Of a stretch of DNA of 64,000 bases, positions 52,018 to 60,103 are shown in pieces (position 1 is the first letter of the stretch; each line of letters opens with the position of its first letter). The notes beneath the pieces are model-generated. The model had not been told where the DNA came from, searched no databases, and was given only the letters and a program-made list of their open reading frames with translations. The position numbers and the translations under genes are program-made. This DNA is from BMS3ABIN04 sp964553325 (GTDB lineage Bacteria > Bacteroidota > Ignavibacteria > Ignavibacteriales > Melioribacteraceae): positions 1 to 64,000 of the forward strand of contig CAZKKI010000079.1 in assembly GCA_964553325.1 (NCBI GenBank). The letters run 5' to 3'.

Positions 52018-53082
52018 TTATTTATTTTTAGCCGCGAGTTGACCGCAAGCGGCGGCAATATCGTCGCCTTGCGTTTTTCTTATCATTACGGTAACGTTAT
52101 TTTCTCTTAATGCACTAACAAATTCGTTTATTCTTTCGTTCGGTGTGGGTTCCAAAGTAGCACCGAAACCGCCCGGGTTCATGTGCGCAATACTGTTAAA
52201 CGGAATCACATTGATTTTACACGATAGTTGGTTGCAAAGTTTGCTTAGTGCGGCAATATCTTCGTCGCGGTCGTTTAATCCCTTGAACATTGTATATTCG
52301 AAAACGATTGGTGTCTTCGTTTTTTTTGAATAATATTTAATCGCTTCGATATTTTCTTCAACCGGATATTTTTTGTTAATCGGCATTAATTTGGAACGGA
52401 TATCGTTAAAGCATGAATGTAACGAAAGGGCAAGTTTTACTCTCAAGCCGCTATCGGCAAGTTGTTTGATTTTTGCCGGTATGCCGGCAGTTGAAACGGT
52501 AATCCTGTTTCTGCTTAATCCTTTGTTTAATTCGCTGGTAAAAATGGAAAGGGTTTTAAGCGTAACCTCGAAGTTTAGTAATGGTTCGCCCATGCCCATA
52601 TAAACGATGTTTGTAATATTTTTTTTCCCGTAATCTTTTGCCGCAAGCAAATATTGATCGACTATTTCGGCGGATGTTAAATTTCTTGTGTAACCCATTA
52701 AACCTGTTGCACAGAATTTACAGTCCAGCGGACAACCGACTTGTGTTGAAATACAAAGCGTGTTACGGTTTTTATCGGGAATCACAACGGATTCGATTTT
52801 ATGTTTATCTTGCGTTGAAAACAAATATTTTTTCGTTCCGGTTGCCGGAGAGTCTTGAACCGTTATTAGTTCGAGTGATTGCAATGAAAATTTTTCGCTT
52901 AGCTTTTCCCTCAATGCCTTCGAAAGATTCAACATTTCGTCGAAATCCGTACTAAGATGATTGTACATCCAATTGAAAACCTGCTCGCCCCGGTATTTCG
53001 GTTCCCCGAGCCCCTTGAATAATTGTTGCAGTTCCGCTAAAGTTAAACCTTTTAGTTGATATTTGATATTCTCGTTTTTCAT
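52018..53082 (-). CDS. rlmN: Dual-specificity 23S rRNA/tRNA adenine-C2 methyltransferase RlmN
   Basis: 354 residues from the ATG at 53082 (a TTG three codons upstream is in frame). Radical SAM cluster CPLDCKFCATG, GMGEPLLNF, and the C-terminal VMIRKTQGDDIAAACGQL holding the substrate cysteine. Methylates A2503 in 23S rRNA and A37 in some tRNAs. The predicted -7 element (53089-53096) is so close to the ATG that the mRNA may be nearly leaderless (inference). Confidence 0.95.
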   Translation of the reverse strand: MKNENIKYQLKGLTLAELQQLFKGLGEPKYRGEQVFNWMYNHLSTDFDEMLNLSKALREKLSEKFSLQSLELITVQDSPATGTKKYLFSTQDKHKIESVVIPDKNRNTLCISTQVGCPLDCKFCATGLMGYTRNLTSAEIVDQYLLAAKDYGKKNITNIVYMGMGEPLLNFEVTLKTLSIFTSELNKGLSRNRITVSTAGIPAKIKQLADSGLRVKLALSLHSCFNDIRSKLMPINKKYPVEENIEAIKYYSKKTKTPIVFEYTMFKGLNDRDEDIAALSKLCNQLSCKINVIPFNSIAHMNPGGFGATLEPTPNERINEFVSALRENNVTVMIRKTQGDDIAAACGQLAAKNK

Positions 53083-53088
53083 AGCGAG

Positions 53089-53139
53089 CAAATATACGAA
53101 TGTTCTGATAAATTATCAGTATCCCGAAATTTATATTTG
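53089..53139. promoter_or_regulatory. Divergent promoter with central palindrome
   Basis: Two perfect TATATTTG (-7 type) elements face away from each other: minus strand 53089-53096 for rlmN, plus strand 53132-53139 for the small gene at 53209. Between them, where both -33 elements should be, lies a perfect palindrome CTGATAA-A-TTATCAG at 53105-53119. No TTG is present at either -33 position. This looks like an operator for a shared regulator. Confidence 0.5.
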
Positions 53140-53208
53140 AATAACGGGAGTAAAAGTATAAATTAAAGATATAAACTTATTTGCGAACAAATTTTAATCG
53201 GGAAAAGA

Positions 53209-53577
53209 ATGAAAAGAAAAAGAACAAATTTGGATACATCCGAAGCGAATTATATTTATGCCCATGTTTTATTGGAGTTAAACAAATATGACGAATTTAA
53301 AAACATTTTTGTGACCGAAAGAAACAAATTAATCGACGAGATTTGTTTGGAAGTAATCGATAAAGCAAACACGGACGAGGATGACAAAGAAGCTTTAAAA
53401 TTTGAAATTCTGGCTTACAAATTACCGGAAGAAGAAAGGAAAAAGTCGCTCCAACCTTCACGGTATATCGACGGTTTGAAAAAACCGGAGAATTTTAATG
53501 AAAAAATGAGAGAAAAGTATGACCGGACGATAAAAAAGTTAGTGGAGAATAAATTTAAGACGCAGACAAAAAATTAA
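53209..53577 (+). CDS. Hypothetical charged protein
   Basis: 122 residues, no signal or membrane helix. The first half is helical with TSEANYIYAHVLLELNKYDEFKN; the second half is very Lys/Glu-rich (LPEEERKKSLQPSRYIDGLKKPENF). No family recognised. Ribosome site is weak. It reads away from rlmN across the palindromic promoter region. Confidence 0.5.
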   Translation: MKRKRTNLDTSEANYIYAHVLLELNKYDEFKNIFVTERNKLIDEICLEVIDKANTDEDDKEALKFEILAYKLPEEERKKSLQPSRYIDGLKKPENFNEKMREKYDRTIKKLVENKFKTQTKN

Positions 53578-53766
53578 ATTTAACTATAATTTTATGTAAA
53601 AAAGTTGTATTATAAAATTAATATTTTACTTTTTTTGATAAAAGTTCATCATATCCCGTTTGTAACTCTTCTTCTCCTGAGAAAAAATTAAACTTGGCGT
53701 TCCTCCACATATATGATATTATCAATCTTGATGAATTGAAATTTTCTATATAAAAAACATTTTATC
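53578..53766 (+). other. Very AT-rich gap with a gene remnant
   Basis: Nothing coding on the plus strand. On the minus strand a 47-codon open stretch with protein-like composition is present (see the separate entry at 53618-53710). No clear promoter for the next gene. Confidence 0.4.
53618..53710 (-). pseudogene. Possible C-terminal gene remnant or 30-codon gene
   Basis: Minus-strand reading ATG at 53710 to TAA at 53618, within a 47-codon open frame reaching about 53758. Residues such as MWRNAKFNFFSGEEELQ look protein-like (Trp, Gly and mixed charge) rather than random AT-rich translation. No ribosome site precedes the ATG, so a decayed gene end is more likely than a working small gene. Identity not recognised. 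Confidence 0.3.
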
Positions 53767-56172
53767 ATGAAAAAGATATCATTGGGGTTGTTTTTAATTG
53801 CATTTAATACTCTTTTGTTGGAATTATCTTTATTAAGAGTGTTTGATGTTATCTTGTATTCTAACATTTCTTATTTAGTTATCACTTCGGTTCTTTTCTG
53901 TTTTGGACTTGCAGGTGTGTATTCATCATTAAAACCCGTTACCGGGAGAAAAAACCTAAACAAATACATAGCAAATCTATCAATACTCTTTGCTGTTTCT
54001 TCGCTTTTTATTTATCCCGTTATTAATTTATTGCCTTTCGAATACGGGTTAATTTCCAAGCAACCTGAATCACAATTGCTCTATTTTTTACTTTTGTATT
54101 TTTTTCTAGCGTTACCTTTTTTCTTTGCAGGGTTAATTTTCACCTCCGTTTTTTCTCACTATGCCGAAAAAATTCAAACACTATATTTTTGGGATTTACT
54201 GGGGGCTGCTTTGGGTAGCATAATGATTGTTCCTTTTATTCCTATGATTGGTCCGGGCGGGGTTTTATTTATTGTTTGTTCCCTTACTCTTTTTGCCGGT
54301 AGTTTGTTTAGTGACAATAAAGCCTTTAAGAAAATTACTACGGTTTTTGCGATCGTAATTTTTATTGTCCCTTTTTTGAAAGAAGGATATTTTGATTTTA
54401 AGGTTCACGTTGATAAAAGAGGGATTAAAAAAGCGGAAAAGCTAAATTTGATTGAGTATACAATTTGGGATCCTGTTTCAAAAATTGATGTAATTAGAGT
54501 GCCGGGGAAAAATTTCAAACATATTGCTTATGACGGCGGTTCCCAAAGTAGTTTGATTTATTCTTTCGATGGGGATTTCAAAAACCTAAGAGAGAAATTA
54601 CCCTATTCGGTTATTAACAATTTTTGGTCTCGCTCGGTTTTTGTTTCCCATTTTTTAATGGAAAATAAAAATTATGATGTTTTGATAATTGGAAGTGCAG
54701 GTGGACAAGAAACAAAAGCCGCTCTAACATTCGGAGCTAAAAGTATTGATGCGGTTGAAATGGTCGGGGCTGTAGTAAATATCGGTAAGAATAAATATGC
54801 GGACTATAATGGAAATATTTTTAATAATTCAAAAGTTAATTGTGTTACGGGGGAAGGGAGAAGTTTTTTAAGAGCAACGGACAAAAAGTACGATATAATT
54901 CAAATTTTCAGTAATCATACTTCGTCCAGTATGGCGGCGGGAACAGGGGCAATGGCAACCACTTATCTTCAAACTGCGGAAGCTTATGAAGAGTATTTCT
55001 CACATCTGAAACCCGATGGTATTTTACATATTAATCATCACATTTATCCGAAAGAAATTACTACGGCTGCACTAGCCTGGAAAAATTTAGAGTTTAAGAA
55101 TTTTAAAAATCATGTGATTGTTTATGAGCGTAAAGGAATACAAGATAATCTTCCGACGTTACTAATAAAAAAAAGTGAATGGACAAATAAAGAATTTGAA
55201 AAACTTCAAACGTTTTTTTCTATGGAAACCGACGAAAGTAAATATAAGTGGAAATACGAATTGGTTGTAAATCCGTTTATTAAAGAAAAAAACTTTTTGA
55301 GTGATGATTTTTTTACAGGAGAGTTTCCAAAGCAATTAGCCGACATGATACCTTACAGAGTAAGTCCCGCTACGGATAATAAACCGTATTTTAATTTTTT
55401 ACGTTCTAAATATAGAAAATTGAAAACCGAACCATCGAAATTCGTAAATATTTCAACTGCAAGTTTATTGAATAAACAACTCAAAGGTGGTGTCATACCC
55501 AAAGATGTAATTCATCTTTTTATCACTGCTATTCTATCTTCTATCTTTATAGTTCTTTTTATTTTAATACCGCTTTATTTTTCAAATGCCGGTAAATCGA
55601 AAATGTGGTTTAAAAAGAGTTTTACTCTGTTATATTTTAGTTGCTTAGGAATGGGGTTCATTATTTTTGAATTAGTTTTCATACAAATATTTATGAAATT
55701 AATCGGTTCCCCACTTTATACTTATTCCACAATTGTGTTTGTAGTATTAATCAGCGCTGGTATTGGAAGTTATTCGTCTAAAAAACTGGGTGTTTCTTTG
55801 ACAGAAAAATGGTATGTTCCTTTTACCGGGATAATTTTGACAAGTGCGATATTGCTTATTATACATCCTTATATCTTTGGAATATTCTTAGCCTCCGGTT
55901 TACCGGTGAGAATTTTAATCTCTATCGTTTTAATTGCACCGTTGGGTTTCTTTCTGGGTATGCCTTTTCCTCTTGGCATTTTAGCAACGGAAAAACAACC
56001 TGAAGGAGCAATTGCCTGGGCATGGGGAATGAACGGACTTTTTACTGTTGTGGGCGGTTTTTTCAGCGTTATTTTCTCATTGCAGTTTGGATTTAGATTT
56101 ACTCTGATTTTAGCGATAGCAGTTTATTCATTAGCTTTTTTTGTTTTTTCGAAAATTCGACTTGTAAAATAA
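53767..56172 (+). CDS. Polytopic membrane protein with spermidine-synthase-like domain
   Basis: 801 residues. About six helices in the first 200 residues, a soluble SAM-dependent-methyltransferase-like domain at about 300-470 (GSAGGQETKAAL, DAVEMVG, a buried GEGRSFL, and LKPDGILHINHH), then five to six helices at the C-terminus. This is the membrane-fused spermidine synthase-like arrangement; the activity of such proteins is not established and they are often near stress or respiration genes. A sampled 60 bases (54001-54060) holds 19 G/C, lower than a sample of the next gene, but hydrophobic codons bias this. Confidence 0.75.
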   Translation: MKKISLGLFLIAFNTLLLELSLLRVFDVILYSNISYLVITSVLFCFGLAGVYSSLKPVTGRKNLNKYIANLSILFAVSSLFIYPVINLLPFEYGLISKQPESQLLYFLLLYFFLALPFFFAGLIFTSVFSHYAEKIQTLYFWDLLGAALGSIMIVPFIPMIGPGGVLFIVCSLTLFAGSLFSDNKAFKKITTVFAIVIFIVPFLKEGYFDFKVHVDKRGIKKAEKLNLIEYTIWDPVSKIDVIRVPGKNFKHIAYDGGSQSSLIYSFDGDFKNLREKLPYSVINNFWSRSVFVSHFLMENKNYDVLIIGSAGGQETKAALTFGAKSIDAVEMVGAVVNIGKNKYADYNGNIFNNSKVNCVTGEGRSFLRATDKKYDIIQIFSNHTSSSMAAGTGAMATTYLQTAEAYEEYFSHLKPDGILHINHHIYPKEITTAALAWKNLEFKNFKNHVIVYERKGIQDNLPTLLIKKSEWTNKEFEKLQTFFSMETDESKYKWKYELVVNPFIKEKNFLSDDFFTGEFPKQLADMIPYRVSPATDNKPYFNFLRSKYRKLKTEPSKFVNISTASLLNKQLKGGVIPKDVIHLFITAILSSIFIVLFILIPLYFSNAGKSKMWFKKSFTLLYFSCLGMGFIIFELVFIQIFMKLIGSPLYTYSTIVFVVLISAGIGSYSSKKLGVSLTEKWYVPFTGIILTSAILLIIHPYIFGIFLASGLPVRILISIVLIAPLGFFLGMPFPLGILATEKQPEGAIAWAWGMNGLFTVVGGFFSVIFSLQFGFRFTLILAIAVYSLAFFVFSKIRLVK

Positions 56173-56287
56173 GTTAAACACAAAATAATTAAAGGTTATA
56201 AGGTAACTATTATTTTCTTCCTTTTATTTTATTGAATAGAACAAATAACCGCATTATTTTCCCGCCTTTAATATCAAATAATTTTTG

Positions 56288-56295
56288 TAATTTTG
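56288..56295 (+). promoter_or_regulatory. -7 element before acyl-CoA dehydrogenase
   Basis: TAATTTTG, a full TAnnTTTG match, 42 nt before the ATG at 56338. No TTG at the expected upstream distance. Confidence 0.35.
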
Positions 56296-56337
56296 ATTAT
56301 TAATATCAATTTCTTCAAAAAAATTGCGGAGTTTAAA

Positions 56338-57486
56338 ATGAATTTTGATTTATCCGAAGAACAACTAATGATTCAACAAACCGCCAGAGAATTTGCCGAA
56401 ACCGAAATTGCCCCTACGACAATCGAAAGAGATATTAAAGCGGAATTCCCGACCGAAATAGTAAAAAAATTAGGAGAACTCGGGTTTATGGGAATGATGG
56501 TTTCGCCGGAGTACGGTGGTGCGGGATTGGATACAGTGAGTTACGTTTTGGCTTTAATCGAAATTTCCAAAGTTGATGCCAGTGTCGGCGTTATCATGTC
56601 GGTGAATAATTCGCTCGTTAATTTCGGATTAGAAAAATGGGGTTCGGAATATATTAAAAAAACTTATCTGACTCCTTTGGCGCAAGGAGAAAAACTCGGC
56701 GCTTTTGCACTTTCGGAACCCGAAGCCGGAAGCGATGCTACTCAACAGCGTACAATGGCTGAAAAAGACGGAAAATACTGGGTTCTGAACGGTATTAAAA
56801 ATTGGATTACAAACGGAAGATCGGCGGACTATTATATCGTAATGGCGCAAACAGATAAGGAAAAACGTCACAAAGGTATTACGGCGTTTTTAGTTGAAAA
56901 AGGAACTCCGGGTTTTGAACACGGAGCAAAAGAAGATAAATTAGGAATCAGAAGCTCGGATACGTGTTCGTTAACTTTTACAAATTGCCGCGTTCCCGAA
57001 GAAAACGTTATTTGGGAAGTGGGCAAAGGTTTTTACTTCGCAATGAATACACTTAACGGCGGAAGATACGGAATTGCATCGCAAGCCGTGGGAATTGCAA
57101 CGGCGGCTTACGAAAAAGCCCTAAAATATTCTCTTGAAAGAAAAGCTTTCGGAACGGAAATATTTAATCATCAGGCAATTCAGTTTAAACTTTCGGAAAT
57201 GGCAATGAATGTTGAAGCGGCTAAATTGCTTACTTTGCAAGCCGCTGCACTTAAAGATGCCGGAAAAGAATATATTAAACAAGCCTCGATGGCGAAATTA
57301 TTTGCAAGCGAAACGGCTGTAAAATGCGCTCTGGAAGCTATCCAGATTCACGGTGGTTACGGTTACGTACGCGAGTATCTGGTTGAAAGATATTTACGCG
57401 ATGCGAAAATCACGGAGATATACGAAGGTACATCCGAAATTCAAAAAATCATTATTGCACGTGAAATATTAAAAGAAATACAATAG
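56338..57486 (+). CDS. Acyl-CoA dehydrogenase (short-chain/butyryl-CoA type)
   Basis: 382 residues from the ATG at 56338, just after GCGGAG. Conserved FALSEPEAGSDA (flavin-binding region), GIKNWITNG, IRSSDTC, RYGIASQAVGIA, and the catalytic Glu in IYEGTSEIQ. IHGGYGYVREY is near-standard. Oxidises acyl-CoA to enoyl-CoA with FAD, passing electrons to an electron-transfer flavoprotein. Substrate chain length cannot be fixed from sequence. The YidD-like gene starts 20 nt later. Confidence 0.94.
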   Translation: MNFDLSEEQLMIQQTAREFAETEIAPTTIERDIKAEFPTEIVKKLGELGFMGMMVSPEYGGAGLDTVSYVLALIEISKVDASVGVIMSVNNSLVNFGLEKWGSEYIKKTYLTPLAQGEKLGAFALSEPEAGSDATQQRTMAEKDGKYWVLNGIKNWITNGRSADYYIVMAQTDKEKRHKGITAFLVEKGTPGFEHGAKEDKLGIRSSDTCSLTFTNCRVPEENVIWEVGKGFYFAMNTLNGGRYGIASQAVGIATAAYEKALKYSLERKAFGTEIFNHQAIQFKLSEMAMNVEAAKLLTLQAAALKDAGKEYIKQASMAKLFASETAVKCALEAIQIHGGYGYVREYLVERYLRDAKITEIYEGTSEIQKIIIAREILKEIQ

Positions 57487-57506
57487 AAACCCGGAATTTA
57501 TTAAGT

Positions 57507-57968
57507 ATGAAATCCGGAATTTTAATCGGTTTGTTCTTATTGGCAAATATCACGATTGCACAAACCGAACGGAGCAGATGGGAAGCGAAAAGTTCCATTT
57601 TTCAACTTCCGCAAATTGAGGAAAGGGATTATTCGCTTGACAAAAGTAACTTCGGAATGTTAACGCTTACAGCGGTGAGAAATTTATATTGGTTTGCTTT
57701 CTCTGATTTGGACGGAGATAATTGCCCGTTCCATCCGAGTTGTTCCGCTTTTTTCGTGCAAGCGGTGAAACAAACTAATTTTGTTCAGGGTTTGTTGATG
57801 TTTGCCGATAGATTTACACGTGATACGAATTTTTTCAAATCTCGCGAACAATATAAAATTGATGAAACGGGCAAATTATACGATCCGGTTGAAAAATATA
57901 CATTGAGCGGAGAAGACATTAAAACAATTCCTTCCGGTAAAAGTCTAATTAAAAGATCGGTTAATTGA
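57507..57968 (+). CDS. YidD-like membrane-insertion-factor homologue with signal peptide
   Basis: 153 residues. Unusual for YidD it begins with a cleavable-type signal (GILIGLFLLANITIAQ). The middle keeps the core of the family: NCPFHPSCSAFFVQAV (the CRFxPTCS-like pair of cysteines), GLLMFADRFTR. Known YidD assists YidC in membrane protein insertion from the cytoplasmic side; an exported copy would act elsewhere, so the function is probably changed (inference). The next gene overlaps its stop by 4 nt. Confidence 0.75.
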   Translation: MKSGILIGLFLLANITIAQTERSRWEAKSSIFQLPQIEERDYSLDKSNFGMLTLTAVRNLYWFAFSDLDGDNCPFHPSCSAFFVQAVKQTNFVQGLLMFADRFTRDTNFFKSREQYKIDETGKLYDPVEKYTLSGEDIKTIPSGKSLIKRSVN

Positions 57969-58819
57969 TTAAAATATTTATTATTACATACTTAACAATA
58001 TTCCAGCTTGTTTTACTTTCGCAACCGGAACGGTTTTTCCAACCGGAAAATCGTGTGAAATTCGGAAATTATCTTTTCAAATCGAAGGATTATTTGCGCG
58101 CAATAGATGAATACCGGAATTACTTGAAATTCAAACCGAATGATACATTATTTTTTAAAATCGGAATCGGTTATGAACGATTGGAAAATTACGATTTTGC
58201 CCAAATGTATTTTTCGTCTTATCCTGAAAAAAATATTTTTTCATCCGAGGCTAAACTCGAACTGTTTAAAATTATTTTTCTAACGGGAAATTTTGACGAA
58301 CTGAGAGTAAAATATTCTACCGTAAAAAAGAACTTTAAATATTTCCCGCAAATTACCAGACTCAATTACATCACATATTTTTTTGAGGAATTACCTTTGC
58401 CTGATTCGACGAATTACCGTCTTTGGTTTGCCGGGTCGGCACAAGATCAAATAATGAAATATTACTCGCTCAAACTAAATTTACCGAGAAAAAGTTTAAC
58501 AACCGCCGGCGTTCTCTCCGCCCTAATTCCGGGTTTGGGAAAAATTTATACGGGTAATATTGGCGACGGAATTACTGCGCTGATTGTAAACGGGCTTCTC
58601 GGATTTTTGTCTTACGATAATTTCAAAGCCGGGCACAATTTCCGTGGTTGGTTGTTTGCCGGCTTAACCGCATTCTTTTACGGTGGCAACATTTACGGCT
58701 CTGTTGCAGCTGCACAGATTTTTAACAAGCAGGTAAAAACCGATTATGAAAAAGATATACTCAAATTTCTTGAAAGGGAAAATTATTTTTTACCGGAATA
58801 TGAATTCTTAACGGAATGA
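57965..58819 (+). CDS. TPR protein with C-terminal GLGxIYTG membrane tail, paralogue A
   Basis: 284 residues from TTG (TTGA overlap with the previous stop). Signal-like N-terminus (IIFIITYLTIFQLVLLS type), TPR-like helices across about 30-140, then SALIPGLGKIYTGNIGDG followed by two membrane helices. The GxGxxYxG sequence resembles DUF5683/TM2-like tails. The next gene is a paralogue with the same plan. Function unknown. Coupled by a 4-nt overlap on both sides. Confidence 0.65.
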   Translation: MIKIFIITYLTIFQLVLLSQPERFFQPENRVKFGNYLFKSKDYLRAIDEYRNYLKFKPNDTLFFKIGIGYERLENYDFAQMYFSSYPEKNIFSSEAKLELFKIIFLTGNFDELRVKYSTVKKNFKYFPQITRLNYITYFFEELPLPDSTNYRLWFAGSAQDQIMKYYSLKLNLPRKSLTTAGVLSALIPGLGKIYTGNIGDGITALIVNGLLGFLSYDNFKAGHNFRGWLFAGLTAFFYGGNIYGSVAAAQIFNKQVKTDYEKDILKFLERENYFLPEYEFLTE

Positions 58820-59661
58820 AACAGACAATTAAAATTTTAACGGTTATAATTTTTGCTTACGCCGGAACTTCGGAAATATTTGCTCAAAATGAGTTGGAAA
58901 TGCAAAAAATATATGCGGACTCACTATTCGAAGCGGGAAATTATTTTGATGCGATAACCGAATATAAACGTTTGTTGTTTTTCGACGGACGAAAAATGTA
59001 TGGTTTTTATGGAAATTTTATGATTGGTCTTGCTTACAAATACGGCGGCTTTTATGAAAACTCAATTAAACATTTTAAATTGGCGGAAAGTTTTTCGCCT
59101 ATGCCGAGTGAGAAATATCGGATACTCGAACAAATAGCACGCGTAAATATTTTGAGAGGTACTACGGAAGTAGCCCTCGAAATTTTGAATAACCTTGAAA
59201 GAGAATTAACCGATTTGCAACTTAAAAACAGAATACGTTATTGGAAAGGTTGGGCCTTTATGTTCTCAGACGATTGGGAAAACGCGCTTAAAGAATTTAA
59301 TAAAATTAATTCCGGCAAGGAATTGGCAAAAATTTGTAACGATGTGATTAATCGAAAATATTCAGTAACTTTTGCAAGACTAATTTCTTATATTTTACCC
59401 GGCGCGGGTCAGTTTTATACGGGGCATTATATTTCCGGATTGATGTCGCTGGGAATGAATGTTTTGTGGGGATATTTTACGGTTCAAGCTTTTATTGCCG
59501 ATAGAGTTTTCGATGGAATTGTAATCGGTAATTTGTTGTGGTTTAGATTTTACAGAGGTAATTATCAAAATGCGGAAAAGTTTGCCCGTCAAAAAAATAT
59601 TAAAATTGCAAACGAAGCGTTGAAAAAAATACAAATAGAATATAAAGGAGAAAAACCGTGA
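58816..59661 (+). CDS. TPR protein with GAGQFYTG membrane tail, paralogue B
   Basis: 281 residues, ATG overlapping the previous stop (ATGA). Signal peptide (ILTVIIFAYAGTSEIFAQ), TPR region 28-170 (for example LFEAGNYFDAITEYKRLLFF), then SYILPGAGQFYTGHYISG and two helices. Same order and length as the preceding gene but low identity, so an old duplication. Followed by ACT-domain gene with a GTGA overlap. With paralogue A it may form a heteromeric membrane assembly linked to YidD (inference). Confidence 0.65.
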   Translation: MKQTIKILTVIIFAYAGTSEIFAQNELEMQKIYADSLFEAGNYFDAITEYKRLLFFDGRKMYGFYGNFMIGLAYKYGGFYENSIKHFKLAESFSPMPSEKYRILEQIARVNILRGTTEVALEILNNLERELTDLQLKNRIRYWKGWAFMFSDDWENALKEFNKINSGKELAKICNDVINRKYSVTFARLISYILPGAGQFYTGHYISGLMSLGMNVLWGYFTVQAFIADRVFDGIVIGNLLWFRFYRGNYQNAEKFARQKNIKIANEALKKIQIEYKGEKP

Positions 59662-60086
59662 GTCTTTCCGAAAGCGAATTGAGAAAAATTACGTTGGAAG
59701 CAATCGAAGAGTTGGGTGAAAATGCAACTCCCCAACTCGTAAAAGAAGTTGTGGAAAGAACCGTAAAAAAATTAGAGGGTATTGAAGAACCGACCAAAAG
59801 CACACCAACCGATTCGGGAAGGGTGATTCTTACTTCGTTCGGAATGAACCATCCCGGAATTGTTGCGGGTATTACTAAAGCTTTATTCGATGCTGGATGC
59901 GACATTTTGGATATCAGTCAGAAAATCCTTTCCGATTTTTATACTATGATGATGGTTGTCAATATTAGTTCGGCGAACAAAGGATTAAAAGAATTGCAAG
60001 AAACAATGAACAAAGTTGCCGATGAACTAAAAGTCAAAATTTATATTCAGCATGAAGATGTATTCCGTTATATGCATCGAGTATAA
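59658..60086 (+). CDS. ACT-domain protein (UPF0237-like)
   Basis: 142 residues, GTG start with AAGGAG at 59645-59650. An N-terminal helical extension of ~50 residues (LSESELRKITLEAIEELG), then an ACT domain: ILTSFGMNHPGIVAGITKALFDAGCDILDISQ. ACT domains bind amino acids and regulate enzymes. The classical UPF0237 is ~90 residues; the extension here is longer. It precedes DUF711 by 17 nt, a pairing seen in many bacteria and thought to make an enzyme-regulator complex. Confidence 0.88.
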   Translation: MSLSESELRKITLEAIEELGENATPQLVKEVVERTVKKLEGIEEPTKSTPTDSGRVILTSFGMNHPGIVAGITKALFDAGCDILDISQKILSDFYTMMMVVNISSANKGLKELQETMNKVADELKVKIYIQHEDVFRYMHRV

Positions 60087-60103
60087 AATAAAAGGAAAAT
60101 ATT

